Shown piece by piece: positions 32,063 through 44,026 of a stretch of DNA of 64,000 nucleotides. The stretch's first letter is position 1; the number at the start of each line of letters is the position of its first letter. Under the pieces are notes generated by a model, which saw only the letters and a list, made by a program, of their open reading frames with translations, had not been told where the DNA came from and made no database searches. A program made the translations under genes and the position numbers. Origin of the DNA: Cryobacterium psychrotolerans (GTDB lineage: Bacteria > Actinomycetota > Actinomycetes > Actinomycetales > Microbacteriaceae); contig NZ_FNFU01000002.1 of assembly GCF_900101115.1 (NCBI RefSeq), positions 297,320 through 361,319 of the forward strand, read 5' to 3'.

Positions 32063-32671
32063 CTAGGTGGGCGGGGCGGGGGCCGTTGTGGGCGGGGCGG
32101 GGGCGCCGATGATGCCGTGGAGGATCAGGGAGGTGATCTCGTCGTCGTCGAATGCCGGGCCGTTGCGGACATGGGGCACGGATGCCGCGAGCGCGATCAT
32201 CCGGATGACCTGGGCGGCCCTGGCCGGCTCGACTCTCAGCCGTTCGAGGTCGGGCGCGAGGGCCCGGCCCAGGATCTCAGTGAATTCGTGGCGGGAGTCG
32301 TGCCCCGGCGGAGGGCCGATGGTCCCGAGCGCACTCATCAGGGCGAACACCTTCGTGAACCGACCGCGCATCAGCGCCACGATCGCACGGACCTTATCCT
32401 CGAGCGGGAGCTCGGGGTCGACCGCGCGAAGCCGCGCCCGGAACGGCTCCGGATCGAGCTGCTTGGCCATCGCCGCGCGAATGAGTTCGTCCTTGCTGCC
32501 GAACGCCCGGAAGATCGTTCCCTCGGCGATCCCGGCGCACTCCGCGATCTGCTTCGTCGTGACGGCGCGGCCGTGCTCGAGCAGCAGCGGCGTGACCGCG
32601 TCGATCAGCATGGCCTGGCGGTCTTCAACCGACAGCGACCTGGCCCGACCTTGTTTCTCCGCCACGCCCAT
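32063..32671 (-). CDS. TetR family transcriptional repressor
   Basis: A 202-aa regulator. The N-terminal helix-turn-helix is at about residues 18-65 (LIDAVTPLLLEHGRAVTTKQ, then IAECAGIAEGTIFRAFGSKD), followed by a helical ligand-binding domain. The ATG at 32671 is chosen over the in-frame GTG at 32701, which lies inside the operator. The -10 box sits 7 nt before the ATG, so the mRNA is probably leaderless. It heads the operon TetR-ABC-ABC and very likely represses its own promoter and thereby the exporter, with an exported compound as inducer (inference). Confidence 0.93.
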   Translation of the reverse strand: MGVAEKQGRARSLSVEDRQAMLIDAVTPLLLEHGRAVTTKQIAECAGIAEGTIFRAFGSKDELIRAAMAKQLDPEPFRARLRAVDPELPLEDKVRAIVALMRGRFTKVFALMSALGTIGPPPGHDSRHEFTEILGRALAPDLERLRVEPARAAQVIRMIALAASVPHVRNGPAFDDDEITSLILHGIIGAPAPPTTAPAPPT

Positions 32672-32678
32672 GCGCGCC

Positions 32679-32707
32679 AGCCTATCTGAGTGAGCACTCA
32701 CTCACAA
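32679..32707 (-). promoter_or_regulatory. Self-regulated promoter and operator of the TetR-exporter operon
   Basis: On the minus strand: -35 TTGTGA (32707-32702), a 17-nt spacer, -10 TAGGCT (32684-32679), then 7 nt to the ATG. The inverted repeat TGAGTGAG-TG-CTCACTCA (32704-32687) fills the spacer and the end of the -35, where a bound TetR dimer would block polymerase. Confidence 0.7.
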
Positions 32708-32730
32708 GGATCGGCTGGGCAGGTTCCTGC

Positions 32731-33693
32731 TCACTCGAAGAGAGCGGAGATCCAGGCCACGTCTTCGGCGGAGGGCTTCCAGGCGGTGGCGGCATCCGCG
32801 TTCTGAATGATCTGTTCCGGCCTCGTGGCGCCGGCGATGACGCTGGTCAGGCCCGGCTGGGCGAGCAGCCAGGCGAACGTCGCGTCGAGCATGCTCACAC
32901 CGCGCTCGTCGCAGAACACCTGGTAACGCTCGATCACGTCCCACGGGGCGTTGTCGACAAGGTGGCGCCGGATCATCATGATCCGGCTGTCGGCCGGCCC
33001 GCCCTCGCGGGTGAACTTGCCCGTGAACAGGCCGTTGTACAGCGGGAAGAACGGCAGGAAGCCGAGCCCGTACGCGTTGACCGCCGGCAGCACCTCGACT
33101 TCCGCGTCGCGCACGAGCAGGCTGTATTCGTTCTGCGACGAAATGAACTTGGGGTGCCGGTGCAGTTCCGCGGTGAACTCCGCCTCCGCGATCTGCCAGC
33201 CGGCGAGGTTCGAGTGACCGATGTAGCGGATCTTGCCCTCGCTGATGAGGTCGTCGAGCGTCTGGAGCGTCTCTTCGATCGGCGTGAGCGGGTCGGGGAC
33301 ATGAAGCTGGTACAGGTCGATCCAGTCCGTCTGGAGCCGACGCAGCGAGGCCTCCACGGCGAGCCGGATGTAGCGGCGCGAGCCGCGCGCGCCCCAATCG
33401 GGCCCGTTCAGCCCGCCCATGTCCATGCCGAACTTGGAGGCCAGCACGATGTCGTCGCGCCGGCCCTTCAGCGAGTGGCCCATCAGGGTCTCGCTGAGGC
33501 CCCGCTCCGCGCCGTAAATGTCTGCCGTGTCGAACAGGGTGACGCCGGCCTCGATCGCCGCGTCGATGACGGCCGTCGTGCCGTCCTGTCCCTGCGACGC
33601 GGTGCCGGTGCGGCCGAAGTTGTTGCACCCGAGCCCGATCGTGGAGACGGTGAGCCCTGAGTTGCCGAGTCTGCGGTATTCGATCTGCGCCAT
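32731..33693 (-). CDS. Aldo/keto reductase
   Basis: An NADPH-dependent aldo/keto reductase of 320 aa, TIM-barrel fold. The catalytic tetrad is visible as Asp55 and Tyr60 (FDTADIYG), Lys87 (LASKFG) and His131 (DLYQLHVPD). The NADP-binding C-terminal region is SVIAGATRPEQI. It groups with YajO/YghZ-type reductases by the opening MAQIEYRRLGNSGLTVSTIG. The substrate is unknown. It has its own leaderless-looking promoter and reads toward the TetR gene, 59 nt away on the same strand; nothing but the TetR operator separates them, so some readthrough into the exporter operon is possible. Confidence 0.93.
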   Translation of the reverse strand: MAQIEYRRLGNSGLTVSTIGLGCNNFGRTGTASQGQDGTTAVIDAAIEAGVTLFDTADIYGAERGLSETLMGHSLKGRRDDIVLASKFGMDMGGLNGPDWGARGSRRYIRLAVEASLRRLQTDWIDLYQLHVPDPLTPIEETLQTLDDLISEGKIRYIGHSNLAGWQIAEAEFTAELHRHPKFISSQNEYSLLVRDAEVEVLPAVNAYGLGFLPFFPLYNGLFTGKFTREGGPADSRIMMIRRHLVDNAPWDVIERYQVFCDERGVSMLDATFAWLLAQPGLTSVIAGATRPEQIIQNADAATAWKPSAEDVAWISALFE

Positions 33694-33699
33694 CGTGCC

Positions 33700-33705
33700 A
33701 GCCTA
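33700..33705 (-). promoter_or_regulatory. -10 box for leaderless aldo/keto reductase mRNA
   Basis: TAGGCT on the minus strand ends 6 nt before the ATG at 33693 and there is no ribosome site, as expected for a leaderless transcript. No convincing -35 is seen. Confidence 0.45.
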
Positions 33706-33777
33706 GGGGAGGTCAGCGGCCGAGCACTGTTGAGCCTCGGGCCTGTGCTAAACAGGAAGCCGAACAAAGGGGTACCC

Positions 33778-34920
33778 GTGGGTCGACTCACGCTCGGAAT
33801 CATGTCGCGGTCGCGCAAGCCGGATGAACGCCGGCTGCCGATTCATCCGCTGCACTTCGACCGGATCGACCCGGAGGTCCGCGCGCGGATGTTCCTCGAA
33901 AGCGGGTATGGCGAAGACTTCGGAGTCTCCGACGAACAGCTCGCACCGCTGGTCGCCGGCCTGCGTTCGCGGGACGAACTCATCGCCGAATGCGATGTCA
34001 TCCTGCTCGCCAAGCCGTTGCTCGCCGACGTCGAGCAACTGCGCGAGGGACAGACCCTCTGGGGCTGGCCGCACTGCGTGCAGGATGCCGCGCTCACCCA
34101 GCTCGCCATCGACAAACGGTTGACCCTGATCGCCTTCGAGGCGATGAACCATTGGACCGCCTCCGGCCAGTTCAACCTGCACGTGCTGCACAAGAACAAC
34201 GAACTCGCCGGCTACTGCTCGGTGCTGCATTCGCTGCAGCTGATCGGTTCGACCGGCGACTACGGCCGCAAGCTGCGGGCCGCGGTGATCGGCTTCGGGG
34301 CGACCGCCCGCGGCGCCGTGACCGCGTTGAACGCCCACGGAATCTACGACGTGAGCATCCTCACCAACCGCGAGATCTCCGCCGTCAGCTCCCCGATCCA
34401 CTCCGCACAGATCGTGCAGCTCGGCCAGAGCGACGACGGGCCGGAGCATTTCGCGCTCGTTGAGGAAGGTCGCGTGCCCGTTCCGGAGTTCCTCGCCGGC
34501 CACGACATCATCGTCAACTGCGTGCTCCAGGATCCGAACGCGCCGCTCACGTTCCTGTCCGAGGCCGACCTGCCCACGCTCGCCCCTGGGTCGCTCATCG
34601 TGGACGTGTCCTGCGACGAGGGAATGGGCTTCAGCTGGGCCAGGCCCACGTCCTTCCGCGAGCCCACGTTCACCGTCGGCAACCACGTAACGTACTACGC
34701 GGTCGACCACAGCCCGTCGTACCTCTGGAACTCCGCGACCTGGGAGATCAGCGAGGCCCTGCTGCCCTATCTCGAGGATGTGCTCGCCGGCGAGGACGCG
34801 TGGCAAGCGAACGAGACGCTCCGTCGGGCCATCGAGATCAGCGACGGCGTCATCCAAAATCCCAGCATCCTCGCGTTCCAGGGCCGGACGCCCGACTACC
34901 CGCACCCTCGCGCGGACTAA
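33778..34920 (+). CDS. N5-(carboxyethyl)ornithine synthase-like dehydrogenase
   Basis: A 380-aa member of the alanine dehydrogenase/transhydrogenase fold. It begins TLGIMSRSRKPDERRLPIHP, followed by the substrate-side segment ILLAKPLLADVEQL, then WGWPHCVQD and FEAMNHW, and a Rossmann motif AVIGFGATARGAVTAL; VDVSCDEGMGFSWARPT holds the active-site Asp. These features fit N5-(L-1-carboxyethyl)-L-ornithine synthase, which reductively joins ornithine and pyruvate using NADPH, but a related lysine/saccharopine-type opine dehydrogenase is possible. The start is GTG 33778, because AAAGGGG lies just upstream; an earlier TTG at 33730 has none. It stands alone, divergent from the aldo/keto reductase. 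Confidence 0.75.
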   Translation: MGRLTLGIMSRSRKPDERRLPIHPLHFDRIDPEVRARMFLESGYGEDFGVSDEQLAPLVAGLRSRDELIAECDVILLAKPLLADVEQLREGQTLWGWPHCVQDAALTQLAIDKRLTLIAFEAMNHWTASGQFNLHVLHKNNELAGYCSVLHSLQLIGSTGDYGRKLRAAVIGFGATARGAVTALNAHGIYDVSILTNREISAVSSPIHSAQIVQLGQSDDGPEHFALVEEGRVPVPEFLAGHDIIVNCVLQDPNAPLTFLSEADLPTLAPGSLIVDVSCDEGMGFSWARPTSFREPTFTVGNHVTYYAVDHSPSYLWNSATWEISEALLPYLEDVLAGEDAWQANETLRRAIEISDGVIQNPSILAFQGRTPDYPHPRAD

Positions 34921-35023
34921 GACGTGAGCGGCTCGCGGTGGGCGCTGTTCCTCCACCGCAGCCGCGATCGGCGGCTCTCGCACCGCTGTCCGAAACCCGC
35001 CAGATCGGCCCGTCCGCGCCGAC

Positions 35024-35029
35024 TACAGT
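35024..35029 (+). promoter_or_regulatory. -10 box for leaderless ogt mRNA
   Basis: TACAGT ends 6 nt before the ATG at 35036, with no ribosome site between them. This is the arrangement of a leaderless actinobacterial transcript. Confidence 0.45.
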
Positions 35030-35035
35030 CGACTT

Positions 35036-35560
35036 ATGACCAGCACAGCGACGCGAATCATGACCAGCACCGCAACGTCCCTGATCCGGGTTTCGAGCCC
35101 CCTGGGTCGCCTGGAACTCACCAGCGACGAAGAGCAGATCCTGTCGCTCTCGATCGAACGCGGCGGGCACCTGCCGCTCGACGGGGCACCCGAGGTTCAC
35201 TCCCCCGTGCTCGATGAGGCCGCGCGCCAGCTGGGCGAGTACTTCGCCGGTAGGCGCACCGCGTTCGACCTCCCGGTGCGCCTCGCCGGGGGCACCGAGT
35301 TCCAGCAGGCGGTCTGGAACCGGCTCGCCCAGATCGGCTTCGGCGAGTTCCTGTCCTACGGCGAACTCGGCCTCGAGATCGGCCGGCCGGGCTCCGGCCG
35401 CGCGATCGGCGGCGCCGTCGGGGCGAACCCGGTTCCGATCATCATCGCCTGCCACCGGGTACTGGCCTCCAACGGACGCATCACCGGGTACAGCGGCGGC
35501 AACGGCATCCCGACCAAGGTCTGGCTGCTCGACCACGAGGGAATCGGGCACGTGGCGTGA
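35036..35560 (+). CDS. ogt: Methylated-DNA-protein cysteine methyltransferase
   Basis: A suicide DNA repair protein of 174 aa that removes the methyl group from O6-methylguanine. The DNA-binding helix region is FGEFLSYGELGLEIGRPGSG, then AIGGAVGANPVPIIIACHRV with acceptor Cys139. The usual PCHRV motif reads ACHRV here. The first codons are duplicated: ATG ACC AGC AC(A/C) recurs 24 nt later, so translation could begin at 35036 or 35060; 35036 is preferred because a -10 box lies 6 nt upstream. It is followed by tag with a 4-nt GTGA overlap, giving a two-gene alkylation-repair operon. Confidence 0.93.
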   Translation: MTSTATRIMTSTATSLIRVSSPLGRLELTSDEEQILSLSIERGGHLPLDGAPEVHSPVLDEAARQLGEYFAGRRTAFDLPVRLAGGTEFQQAVWNRLAQIGFGEFLSYGELGLEIGRPGSGRAIGGAVGANPVPIIIACHRVLASNGRITGYSGGNGIPTKVWLLDHEGIGHVA

Positions 35561-36180
35561 GCGAGCTCCCCGAGCGGGCATCCGTGATCGCCGGGCCGGA
35601 CGGCCTCGATCGCTGCGCCTGGGTCGGGTCGGATGCCGAGTACCGGCGGTACCACGACGAGGAATGGGGCCGCCCCCTCCTCGGCGACCAGCCCCTGTTC
35701 GAGAAGCTCTGCCTCGAGGGGTTCCAGGCCGGGCTGTCCTGGATCACGATCCTGCGACGCCGCCCGGCGTTCCGGGCCGCCTTCCACGACTTCGACATCG
35801 ACCGGGTCGCCGCGATGGACGAGGCGGACGTGGAGCGGCTCGTCGCCGACGCCGCCATCATCCGCCACCGGGGCAAGATCGAGGCCGCCATCGGCAACGC
35901 CCGCGTCACGCGCGACCTGGGCGAGAGCCTCACCGATCTGATCTGGAGCTTCGCCCCGCCGCGCCGGCCGCAGCGCCTGGGCTCGCTGAACGATGTCCCG
36001 GCGATCACGCCCGAGTCGACCGCGCTCAGCGCCGAGCTGCGCCGCCGAGGCTACCGCTTCGTCGGCCCAACCACGATGTACGCCCTCATGCAGTCCGCCG
36101 GCCTGGTCGACGACCACGTCCAACTCTGCCACCGCGCTCCCCGCGAAACCGCAGTTGTGCGCTTTAAAACGCCCGAATGA
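35557..36180 (+). CDS. tag: DNA-3-methyladenine glycosylase I
   Basis: A base-excision glycosylase of 207 aa that releases 3-methyladenine from alkylated DNA. The Tag signature is complete: zinc ligands at both ends (RCAWVGSD near Cys20 and DDHVQLCHR near the C-terminus), YHDEEWG, and the catalytic-region LCLEGFQAGLSWITILRRR. The GTG start overlaps the ogt stop. The last 14 codons run into a palindromic repeat (36139-36205) and the stop codon lies in its loop, so the C-terminal residues (APRETAVVRFKTPE) come from the repeat and are probably not conserved. Confidence 0.95.
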   Translation: MSELPERASVIAGPDGLDRCAWVGSDAEYRRYHDEEWGRPLLGDQPLFEKLCLEGFQAGLSWITILRRRPAFRAAFHDFDIDRVAAMDEADVERLVADAAIIRHRGKIEAAIGNARVTRDLGESLTDLIWSFAPPRRPQRLGSLNDVPAITPESTALSAELRRRGYRFVGPTTMYALMQSAGLVDDHVQLCHRAPRETAVVRFKTPE

Positions 36181-36205
36181 CGCGCACAACTGCAGTTTCG
36201 CGGGG
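36139..36205. repeat. Interspersed palindromic element, copy 1
   Basis: Arms 36139-36162 and 36182-36205 are 24 nt each and complementary at 23 of 24 positions around a 19-nt loop. The core is GCAGTTGTGCGC/GCGCACAACTGC with CGCGAAA/TTTCGCG at the outer ends. It covers the 3' end of tag and lies 13 nt beyond the stop of convergent yaaA. It shares about 29 identical bases (from GAATGACGCGCAC onward) with copy 2, so they are homologous elements. It may act as a bidirectional terminator. Confidence 0.9.
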
Positions 36206-36217
36206 ATGGAAGGCGGG

Positions 36218-36961
36218 TCAGACGACGAGTTCGAGCTCGTTGGGGGCGCCGGGGCGCAGGCGGAACCCGGCCGAGGGCGCCCAATCGAGCAGATCGTCCG
36301 CGCAGCCGAAATCCTGCCCGAGCTCGAGGATGGCGCGGGTGAACTCGCCCTTCGACTTCTTGTTGAAGTGGTTGAGCGCACGGGTCTGCCCGCCGGGCGC
36401 CTCGGTCACGACCCGAAGGAACAGCGACTCCGCCCGGGCCGGAGCCGCGCCAAGCGCCACGTAGCCCTCCGACCGCAGATCGAGCACGAGACCCTCCGCA
36501 CCGGCCAGCGCCTTCGTGACCGCGCCACCCCAGTGCTTCTTCAACGGATGCCCGGGCAGCCGGGAATCGTGCGACAAACGGTACGCCGGAACGCCGTCCA
36601 GGGCGCCGACCGGCCCGAACAGTGCCGAGTGCACGAGCACGTGCCGCCCGGCGAACTCCCGAGCAGCCGGCGCCAGGGTCGGCGCATCCAGCGCGTCGTA
36701 GAGCACGCCGGTATAGCGGTCGAGCGCGGCCATCGTCGGCGAACTGGCCAGGGCGCGATTGCGGTCTACCTCGGACGCCTGCGTGCGGCCGAGCTTGAGG
36801 GCCGCCATCATCGCATCCGGATCCTTCGCCAGCGCACGCAGCGCACGCACAAGTACCCGTCGCGCAGAGTTCAGCGACGGGTACGTGAGTGCGGCGAATT
36901 CAAGCGGGCCGCCGTTGCCACCGGAGCGTTTCGTCTCCGACGGCGGAAGCAGTACGAGCAA
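36218..36961 (-). CDS. yaaA: YaaA family peroxide-stress protein
   Basis: A 247-aa protein of the YaaA/DUF328 family. It begins MLVLLPPSETKRSGGNGGPL and contains RYTGVLYDALDA, VLVHSALFGPVGALDGVPAYR and NHFNKKSKGEFTRAI, all family landmarks. In E. coli YaaA lowers intracellular free iron and limits DNA damage during peroxide stress. The only start matching the conserved N-terminus is TTG 36961, 6 nt after the atpC stop, with no separate promoter visible. It is therefore probably the last gene of the ATP synthase operon and weakly translated. The operon ends at the palindromic element. Confidence 0.9.
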   Translation of the reverse strand: MLVLLPPSETKRSGGNGGPLEFAALTYPSLNSARRVLVRALRALAKDPDAMMAALKLGRTQASEVDRNRALASSPTMAALDRYTGVLYDALDAPTLAPAAREFAGRHVLVHSALFGPVGALDGVPAYRLSHDSRLPGHPLKKHWGGAVTKALAGAEGLVLDLRSEGYVALGAAPARAESLFLRVVTEAPGGQTRALNHFNKKSKGEFTRAILELGQDFGCADDLLDWAPSAGFRLRPGAPNELELVV

Positions 36962-36967
36962 GGCGGG

Positions 36968-37231
36968 TTAGACGAGCCCCGCCTGGCGGGCGACGATCGT
37001 GACGGTGTCGTTCTCGACCGAGAGGAAGCCGTCGGCCGCCTCCGCCACAACCTTCGAGCCGTCGGCCAGCGTCACGCGAACCTCACCGCTGGCCAGGATC
37101 GCGAGCATGGGCTCGTGGCCGGCGAGAATACCGATCTCGCCTTCCGTGGTGCGTGCAACGACCATGGTCGCCTCGCCGGCCCAGACCTGCTGGTCCGCCG
37201 AGACAACGCTGACCTTGAGCGGCGCTGCCAT
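36968..37231 (-). CDS. atpC: ATP synthase epsilon subunit
   Basis: The F1 epsilon subunit of 87 aa, the short actinobacterial form with the beta-sandwich domain (LKVSVVSADQQVWAGEATMV, then EGEIGILAGHEPMLAIL) and little of the C-terminal helical hairpin found in longer versions. It couples the rotor stalk to the c-ring. The start is ATG 37231, two bases after the atpD stop (TAAGCATG); a longer in-frame extension to 37264 lies inside atpD and is not used. Confidence 0.95.
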   Translation of the reverse strand: MAAPLKVSVVSADQQVWAGEATMVVARTTEGEIGILAGHEPMLAILASGEVRVTLADGSKVVAEAADGFLSVENDTVTIVARQAGLV

Positions 37232-37233
37232 GC

Positions 37234-39617
<2,384 letters not shown>

Positions 39618-39668
39618 GTGTCTCCTGTGGTTACTTGTCTGTCAACGGATGATCGTGGCGAAGGCGGG

Positions 39669-41306
39669 TTAGCGCCTGCGCTTCACGATCTTTTCCTGGT
39701 TGACGTCTTCTTCGGCGATGGCTTCGAACTGCTCTTTGCCCACGGAAGCGAGCGGCTTGCCCTCGCCCGTCTGGAACTCGAGCTTGAACTTGTCGATCGA
39801 GCTGGTCAGCTCGGCGACGGTGTCATCGGAGAGCACGTTCGTCTCGCGCAGCGTCGACAGCACGGTCGTGTTCCGGGCCAGGAAGTCGAGCAGCTCGCGC
39901 TCGAAACGCAGCACGTCTTCGACCGGGACCTCGTCGAGCTTGCCGTTGATGCCGGCCCAGATCGAAACAACCTGGTCCTCGACCGGGTAGGGCGAGTACT
40001 GCGGCTGACGGAGGAGCTCGGTGAGTCGGGCACCGCGAGCGAGCTGGCGACGGCTGGCCGCGTCCAGGTCGGACGCGAACATTGCGAAGGCTTCGAGCGA
40101 GCGGTACTGGGCCAGCTCGAGCTTCAGCGTTCCGGAGACCTTCTTGATCGACTTGACCTGCGCGTCGCCACCGACACGGGACACCGAGATGCCCACGTCG
40201 ACTGCGGGGCGCTGGTTGGCGTTGAACAGGTCGGACTGCAGGAAGATCTGGCCGTCGGTGATCGAGATCACGTTGGTCGGGATGTACGCCGCGACGTCAT
40301 TGGCCTTGGTTTCGATGATCGGCAGGCCGGTCATCGAGCCGGCACCGAGCTCGTCGGAGAGCTTGGCACAACGCTCGAGCAGACGGGAGTGCAGGTAGAA
40401 CACGTCACCCGGGTAGGCCTCGCGTCCCGGCGGGCGACGCAGCAGCAGCGAAACGGCGCGGTACGCCTCGGCCTGCTTGGACAGGTCGTCGAAGACGATG
40501 AGGACGTGCTTGCCGCCGTACATCCAGTGCTGGCCGATGGCCGAGCCGGTGTAGGGCGCGAGGTACTTGAAGCCGGCCGGGTCAGAGGCCGGGGCAGCGA
40601 CGATGGTGGTGTACTCCATCGCGCCGGCGTCTTCCAGGGCACCCTTCACCGAAGCGATGGTGGAGCCCTTCTGGCCGATGGCGACGTAGATGCAGCGAAC
40701 CTGCTTGTTCGTGTCGCCGGACTCCCAGTTGGCCTTCTGGTTGATGATCGTGTCGATCGCGATGGCCGTCTTGCCGGTCTGGCGGTCACCGATGATCAGC
40801 TGGCGCTGGCCGCGGCCGATCGGGATCATGGCGTCGATGGCCTTGATACCGGTCTGCATCGGCTCGTGCACGGACTTGCGGCTCATGACGCCGGGCGCCT
40901 GCAGCTCGAGGGCGCGGCGGCCTTCGGTCGCAATGGCGCCGAGGCCGTCGATCGGGGCGCCGAGCGGGTCGACGACACGGCCGAGGTAGCCGTCGCCGAC
41001 GGGAACGGAGAGAACCTCGCCGGTGCGGTGCACCTCCATGCCCTCAACGATTCCGCCGAACTCGCCGAGCACGACGACGCCGATCTCATCTTCGTCGAGG
41101 TTCTGGGCGAGGCCCAGGGTTCCGTCGGCGAACTTGATGAGCTCGTTGGCCATCACGCCGGGCAGGCCCGAAACGTGGGCAATTCCGTCGCCGGCCGTGG
41201 TGACGTAACCCACCTCGGTCGTTGCGGTCTTGTTCGGCTCATAGGACTTGACGAAGTCCTGGAGAGCGTCGCGGATCTCATCCGGGCTGATCGTTAGTTC
41301 TGCCAT
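39669..41306 (-). CDS. atpA: ATP synthase alpha subunit
   Basis: The non-catalytic F1 alpha subunit, 545 aa from ATG 41306. An adjacent ATG at 41309 is the alternative; the AGGG ribosome site is better spaced for 41306. It has Walker [17 protein letters not shown], the alpha signature [14 protein letters not shown] region ([16 protein letters not shown]), and [20 protein letters not shown]. The C-terminal tail is longer than in E. coli and lysine/arginine-rich (QEKIVKRRR), as often seen in Actinobacteria. Confidence 0.98.
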   Translation of the reverse strand: MAELTISPDEIRDALQDFVKSYEPNKTATTEVGYVTTAGDGIAHVSGLPGVMANELIKFADGTLGLAQNLDEDEIGVVVLGEFGGIVEGMEVHRTGEVLSVPVGDGYLGRVVDPLGAPIDGLGAIATEGRRALELQAPGVMSRKSVHEPMQTGIKAIDAMIPIGRGQRQLIIGDRQTGKTAIAIDTIINQKANWESGDTNKQVRCIYVAIGQKGSTIASVKGALEDAGAMEYTTIVAAPASDPAGFKYLAPYTGSAIGQHWMYGGKHVLIVFDDLSKQAEAYRAVSLLLRRPPGREAYPGDVFYLHSRLLERCAKLSDELGAGSMTGLPIIETKANDVAAYIPTNVISITDGQIFLQSDLFNANQRPAVDVGISVSRVGGDAQVKSIKKVSGTLKLELAQYRSLEAFAMFASDLDAASRRQLARGARLTELLRQPQYSPYPVEDQVVSIWAGINGKLDEVPVEDVLRFERELLDFLARNTTVLSTLRETNVLSDDTVAELTSSIDKFKLEFQTGEGKPLASVGKEQFEAIAEEDVNQEKIVKRRR

Positions 41307-41395
41307 CATCTTCCCTTTTCTGTACTGGGTGTACAGGTCTTGTCATTTTCGAAACGCTGCCGCTTCGAAGTGTCTATGTTCTGGCTGACCGTGGG

Positions 41396-42193
41396 TCAGC
41401 CAGCAAGCTGGAGTCTCAGGTCCTTGAGTCTGGTGGCGATGCTGCCGTCGATCACGTCATCGCCGATCTGAACGCGAACACCGCCGACAAGGCCGGGGTC
41501 GACGATCTGGTTGATCGTGAGTTCGCGGCCGTAGCGCGCCGCGAGGCTCTTGTTCAGTCGTTCAAGCTGCGCCGGGGCGAGCTCGGTGGCGGAGGTGACC
41601 GTCGCAATCGACGTTCCCGACTGGTCCGCCACAACGGATGCCGCGTGGCGCAGCAACTGGCCGATCCGCCGGCCGCGAGGCTGGCGCACCAGGTGCCGAA
41701 CGATCGCGAGCGTCTGGGGTGAAACCTTGTCGGCCAGCAGCGCGTTCACCAGGTCGAGCTTGGCGTCGGCGCGGCCGAGCTTGCTCGTGAGGGCAAGTTC
41801 GAGTCCGGCATCGGAGGACACCGCGGCGGCGAACGCGAACAGTTCGGCCTCGATCAACACGTTCCTCGGCGCGGAAGCGGCGGTTGCCCGCAGCCCCAGC
41901 TCCTCGATGCCGGCCAGCAGGTCATCCTGGCTGGACCAGCGCACCGAAGCCGCTGCCTTCAACAAGGCAAGGGCGCTCGGGGTGAGGGCGGAGGAGAACA
42001 CTCGCTCGACGAGAGCAAGTCGTGCCTTCTCGTCTGACGACGAATCAGCCAGCGCGGAACGCAGCTGGGACGAGTCGCCGACAACTCGACCGGCCGTAAA
42101 CAGGCTTTCGCCCGTCGCCAGATCGACCGAGCTGCCGAGGGCAGCCAGTGCGTCCCTCGACGAGGCCAAAGCTTCTCTGGTGGCGCTTCCCAT
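41396..42193 (-). CDS. atpH: ATP synthase delta subunit
   Basis: The peripheral-stalk delta subunit (OSCP homologue) of 265 aa that links F1 to subunit b. The C-terminal signature is LGGVRVQIGDDVIDGSIATR in a slightly variant form (VGGVRVQIGDDVIDGS), with VTSATELAPAQLERLNKSL before it. At 265 aa it is longer than the roughly 180-aa E. coli protein, as is usual in high-GC Gram-positives. Its ATG overlaps the atpF stop by one base (TAATG). A 89-nt gap separates it from atpA. Confidence 0.95.
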   Translation of the reverse strand: MGSATREALASSRDALAALGSSVDLATGESLFTAGRVVGDSSQLRSALADSSSDEKARLALVERVFSSALTPSALALLKAAASVRWSSQDDLLAGIEELGLRATAASAPRNVLIEAELFAFAAAVSSDAGLELALTSKLGRADAKLDLVNALLADKVSPQTLAIVRHLVRQPRGRRIGQLLRHAASVVADQSGTSIATVTSATELAPAQLERLNKSLAARYGRELTINQIVDPGLVGGVRVQIGDDVIDGSIATRLKDLRLQLAG

Positions 42194-42744
42194 TACTTAG
42201 CTGCTTTCTCCGAGGCCTCAAGGTCGGCCAGGAAACGGTCGACGATGGCGGCGGCCTTCGCGTCGTCGGTCAGGCTCTCGCCGATGACCCCGGACGCCAG
42301 GTCGATGGCCAGCGATCCCACTTCTGAGCGGAGCGACACGACTGCTGCCTGGCGCTCTGCCTCAATCTGGGTCTTGGCACCGGCCGCGATGCGTGCGGCC
42401 TCGGTCGACGCCAGCTCCTTGTGCTCTGCCACAATCCGCTGACCGTCGGCGCGAGCCTGGTCACGGATCTGGCCGGCTTCGGAACGTGCGTCGGCGAGCT
42501 GGGCCGTGTACTGCTCGAGAGCAGCTTCGGCCTTGCGCTGTGCCTCGTCGGCCTTGGCGATGTTGCCTTCAATGGCCTCGGCGCGGTCGTCAAGGAGCTT
42601 CTGCATCCTCGGAAGCACGAGCTTCCAGAAGAAGAACAAGATCACCACGAACACGACCGAGGACCAGATGATGTCGTAGATCTCCGGGATGAGCGGATTC
42701 TTCTGCTCAGCCTCCGCGGCAGCTGCAATCACTGCGTGAAACAT
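42193..42744 (-). CDS. atpF: ATP synthase b subunit
   Basis: The membrane-anchored peripheral stalk subunit, 183 aa. A single membrane helix near residues 25-45 (IIWSSVVFVVILFFFWKLVL) is followed by a long charged coiled coil (MQKLLDDRAEAIEGNIAKAD). GGAGG lies 4 nt before ATG 42744, which is preferred over the adjacent ATG 42747 where the spacing would be too short. It is separated from atpE by 28 nt. Confidence 0.96.
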   Translation of the reverse strand: MFHAVIAAAAEAEQKNPLIPEIYDIIWSSVVFVVILFFFWKLVLPRMQKLLDDRAEAIEGNIAKADEAQRKAEAALEQYTAQLADARSEAGQIRDQARADGQRIVAEHKELASTEAARIAAGAKTQIEAERQAAVVSLRSEVGSLAIDLASGVIGESLTDDAKAAAIVDRFLADLEASEKAAK

Positions 42745-42772
42745 CATGCCTCCTAACTAGGTGTAAAGAGGA

Positions 42773-43866
<1,094 letters not shown>

Positions 43867-43923
43867 CGCTTTCTCCTGTTTCGGGGCGGTGAGCTCGGCT
43901 CGCGCAGCGACGGATAAGTGAGA

Positions 43924-43952
43924 GATTTACGACGCTGTATGAGCAGTGGCAA
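43924..43952 (-). promoter_or_regulatory. Candidate promoter of the atpBEFHAGDC operon
   Basis: TTGCCA (43952-43947), a 17-nt spacer and TAAATC (43929-43924) on the minus strand lie in the 160-nt gap between the atpI-like gene and atpB. This would give a leader of about 50 nt. A second -10-like TACAGT occurs a little further upstream. Confidence 0.35.
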
Positions 43953-44026
43953 ACCGGGGTGGGATCGCGTCAACTGTAGCAAGAAACGGGCGTGTAACCC
44001 AATCGAGAGGCGCGTCCTGGTGCGGT

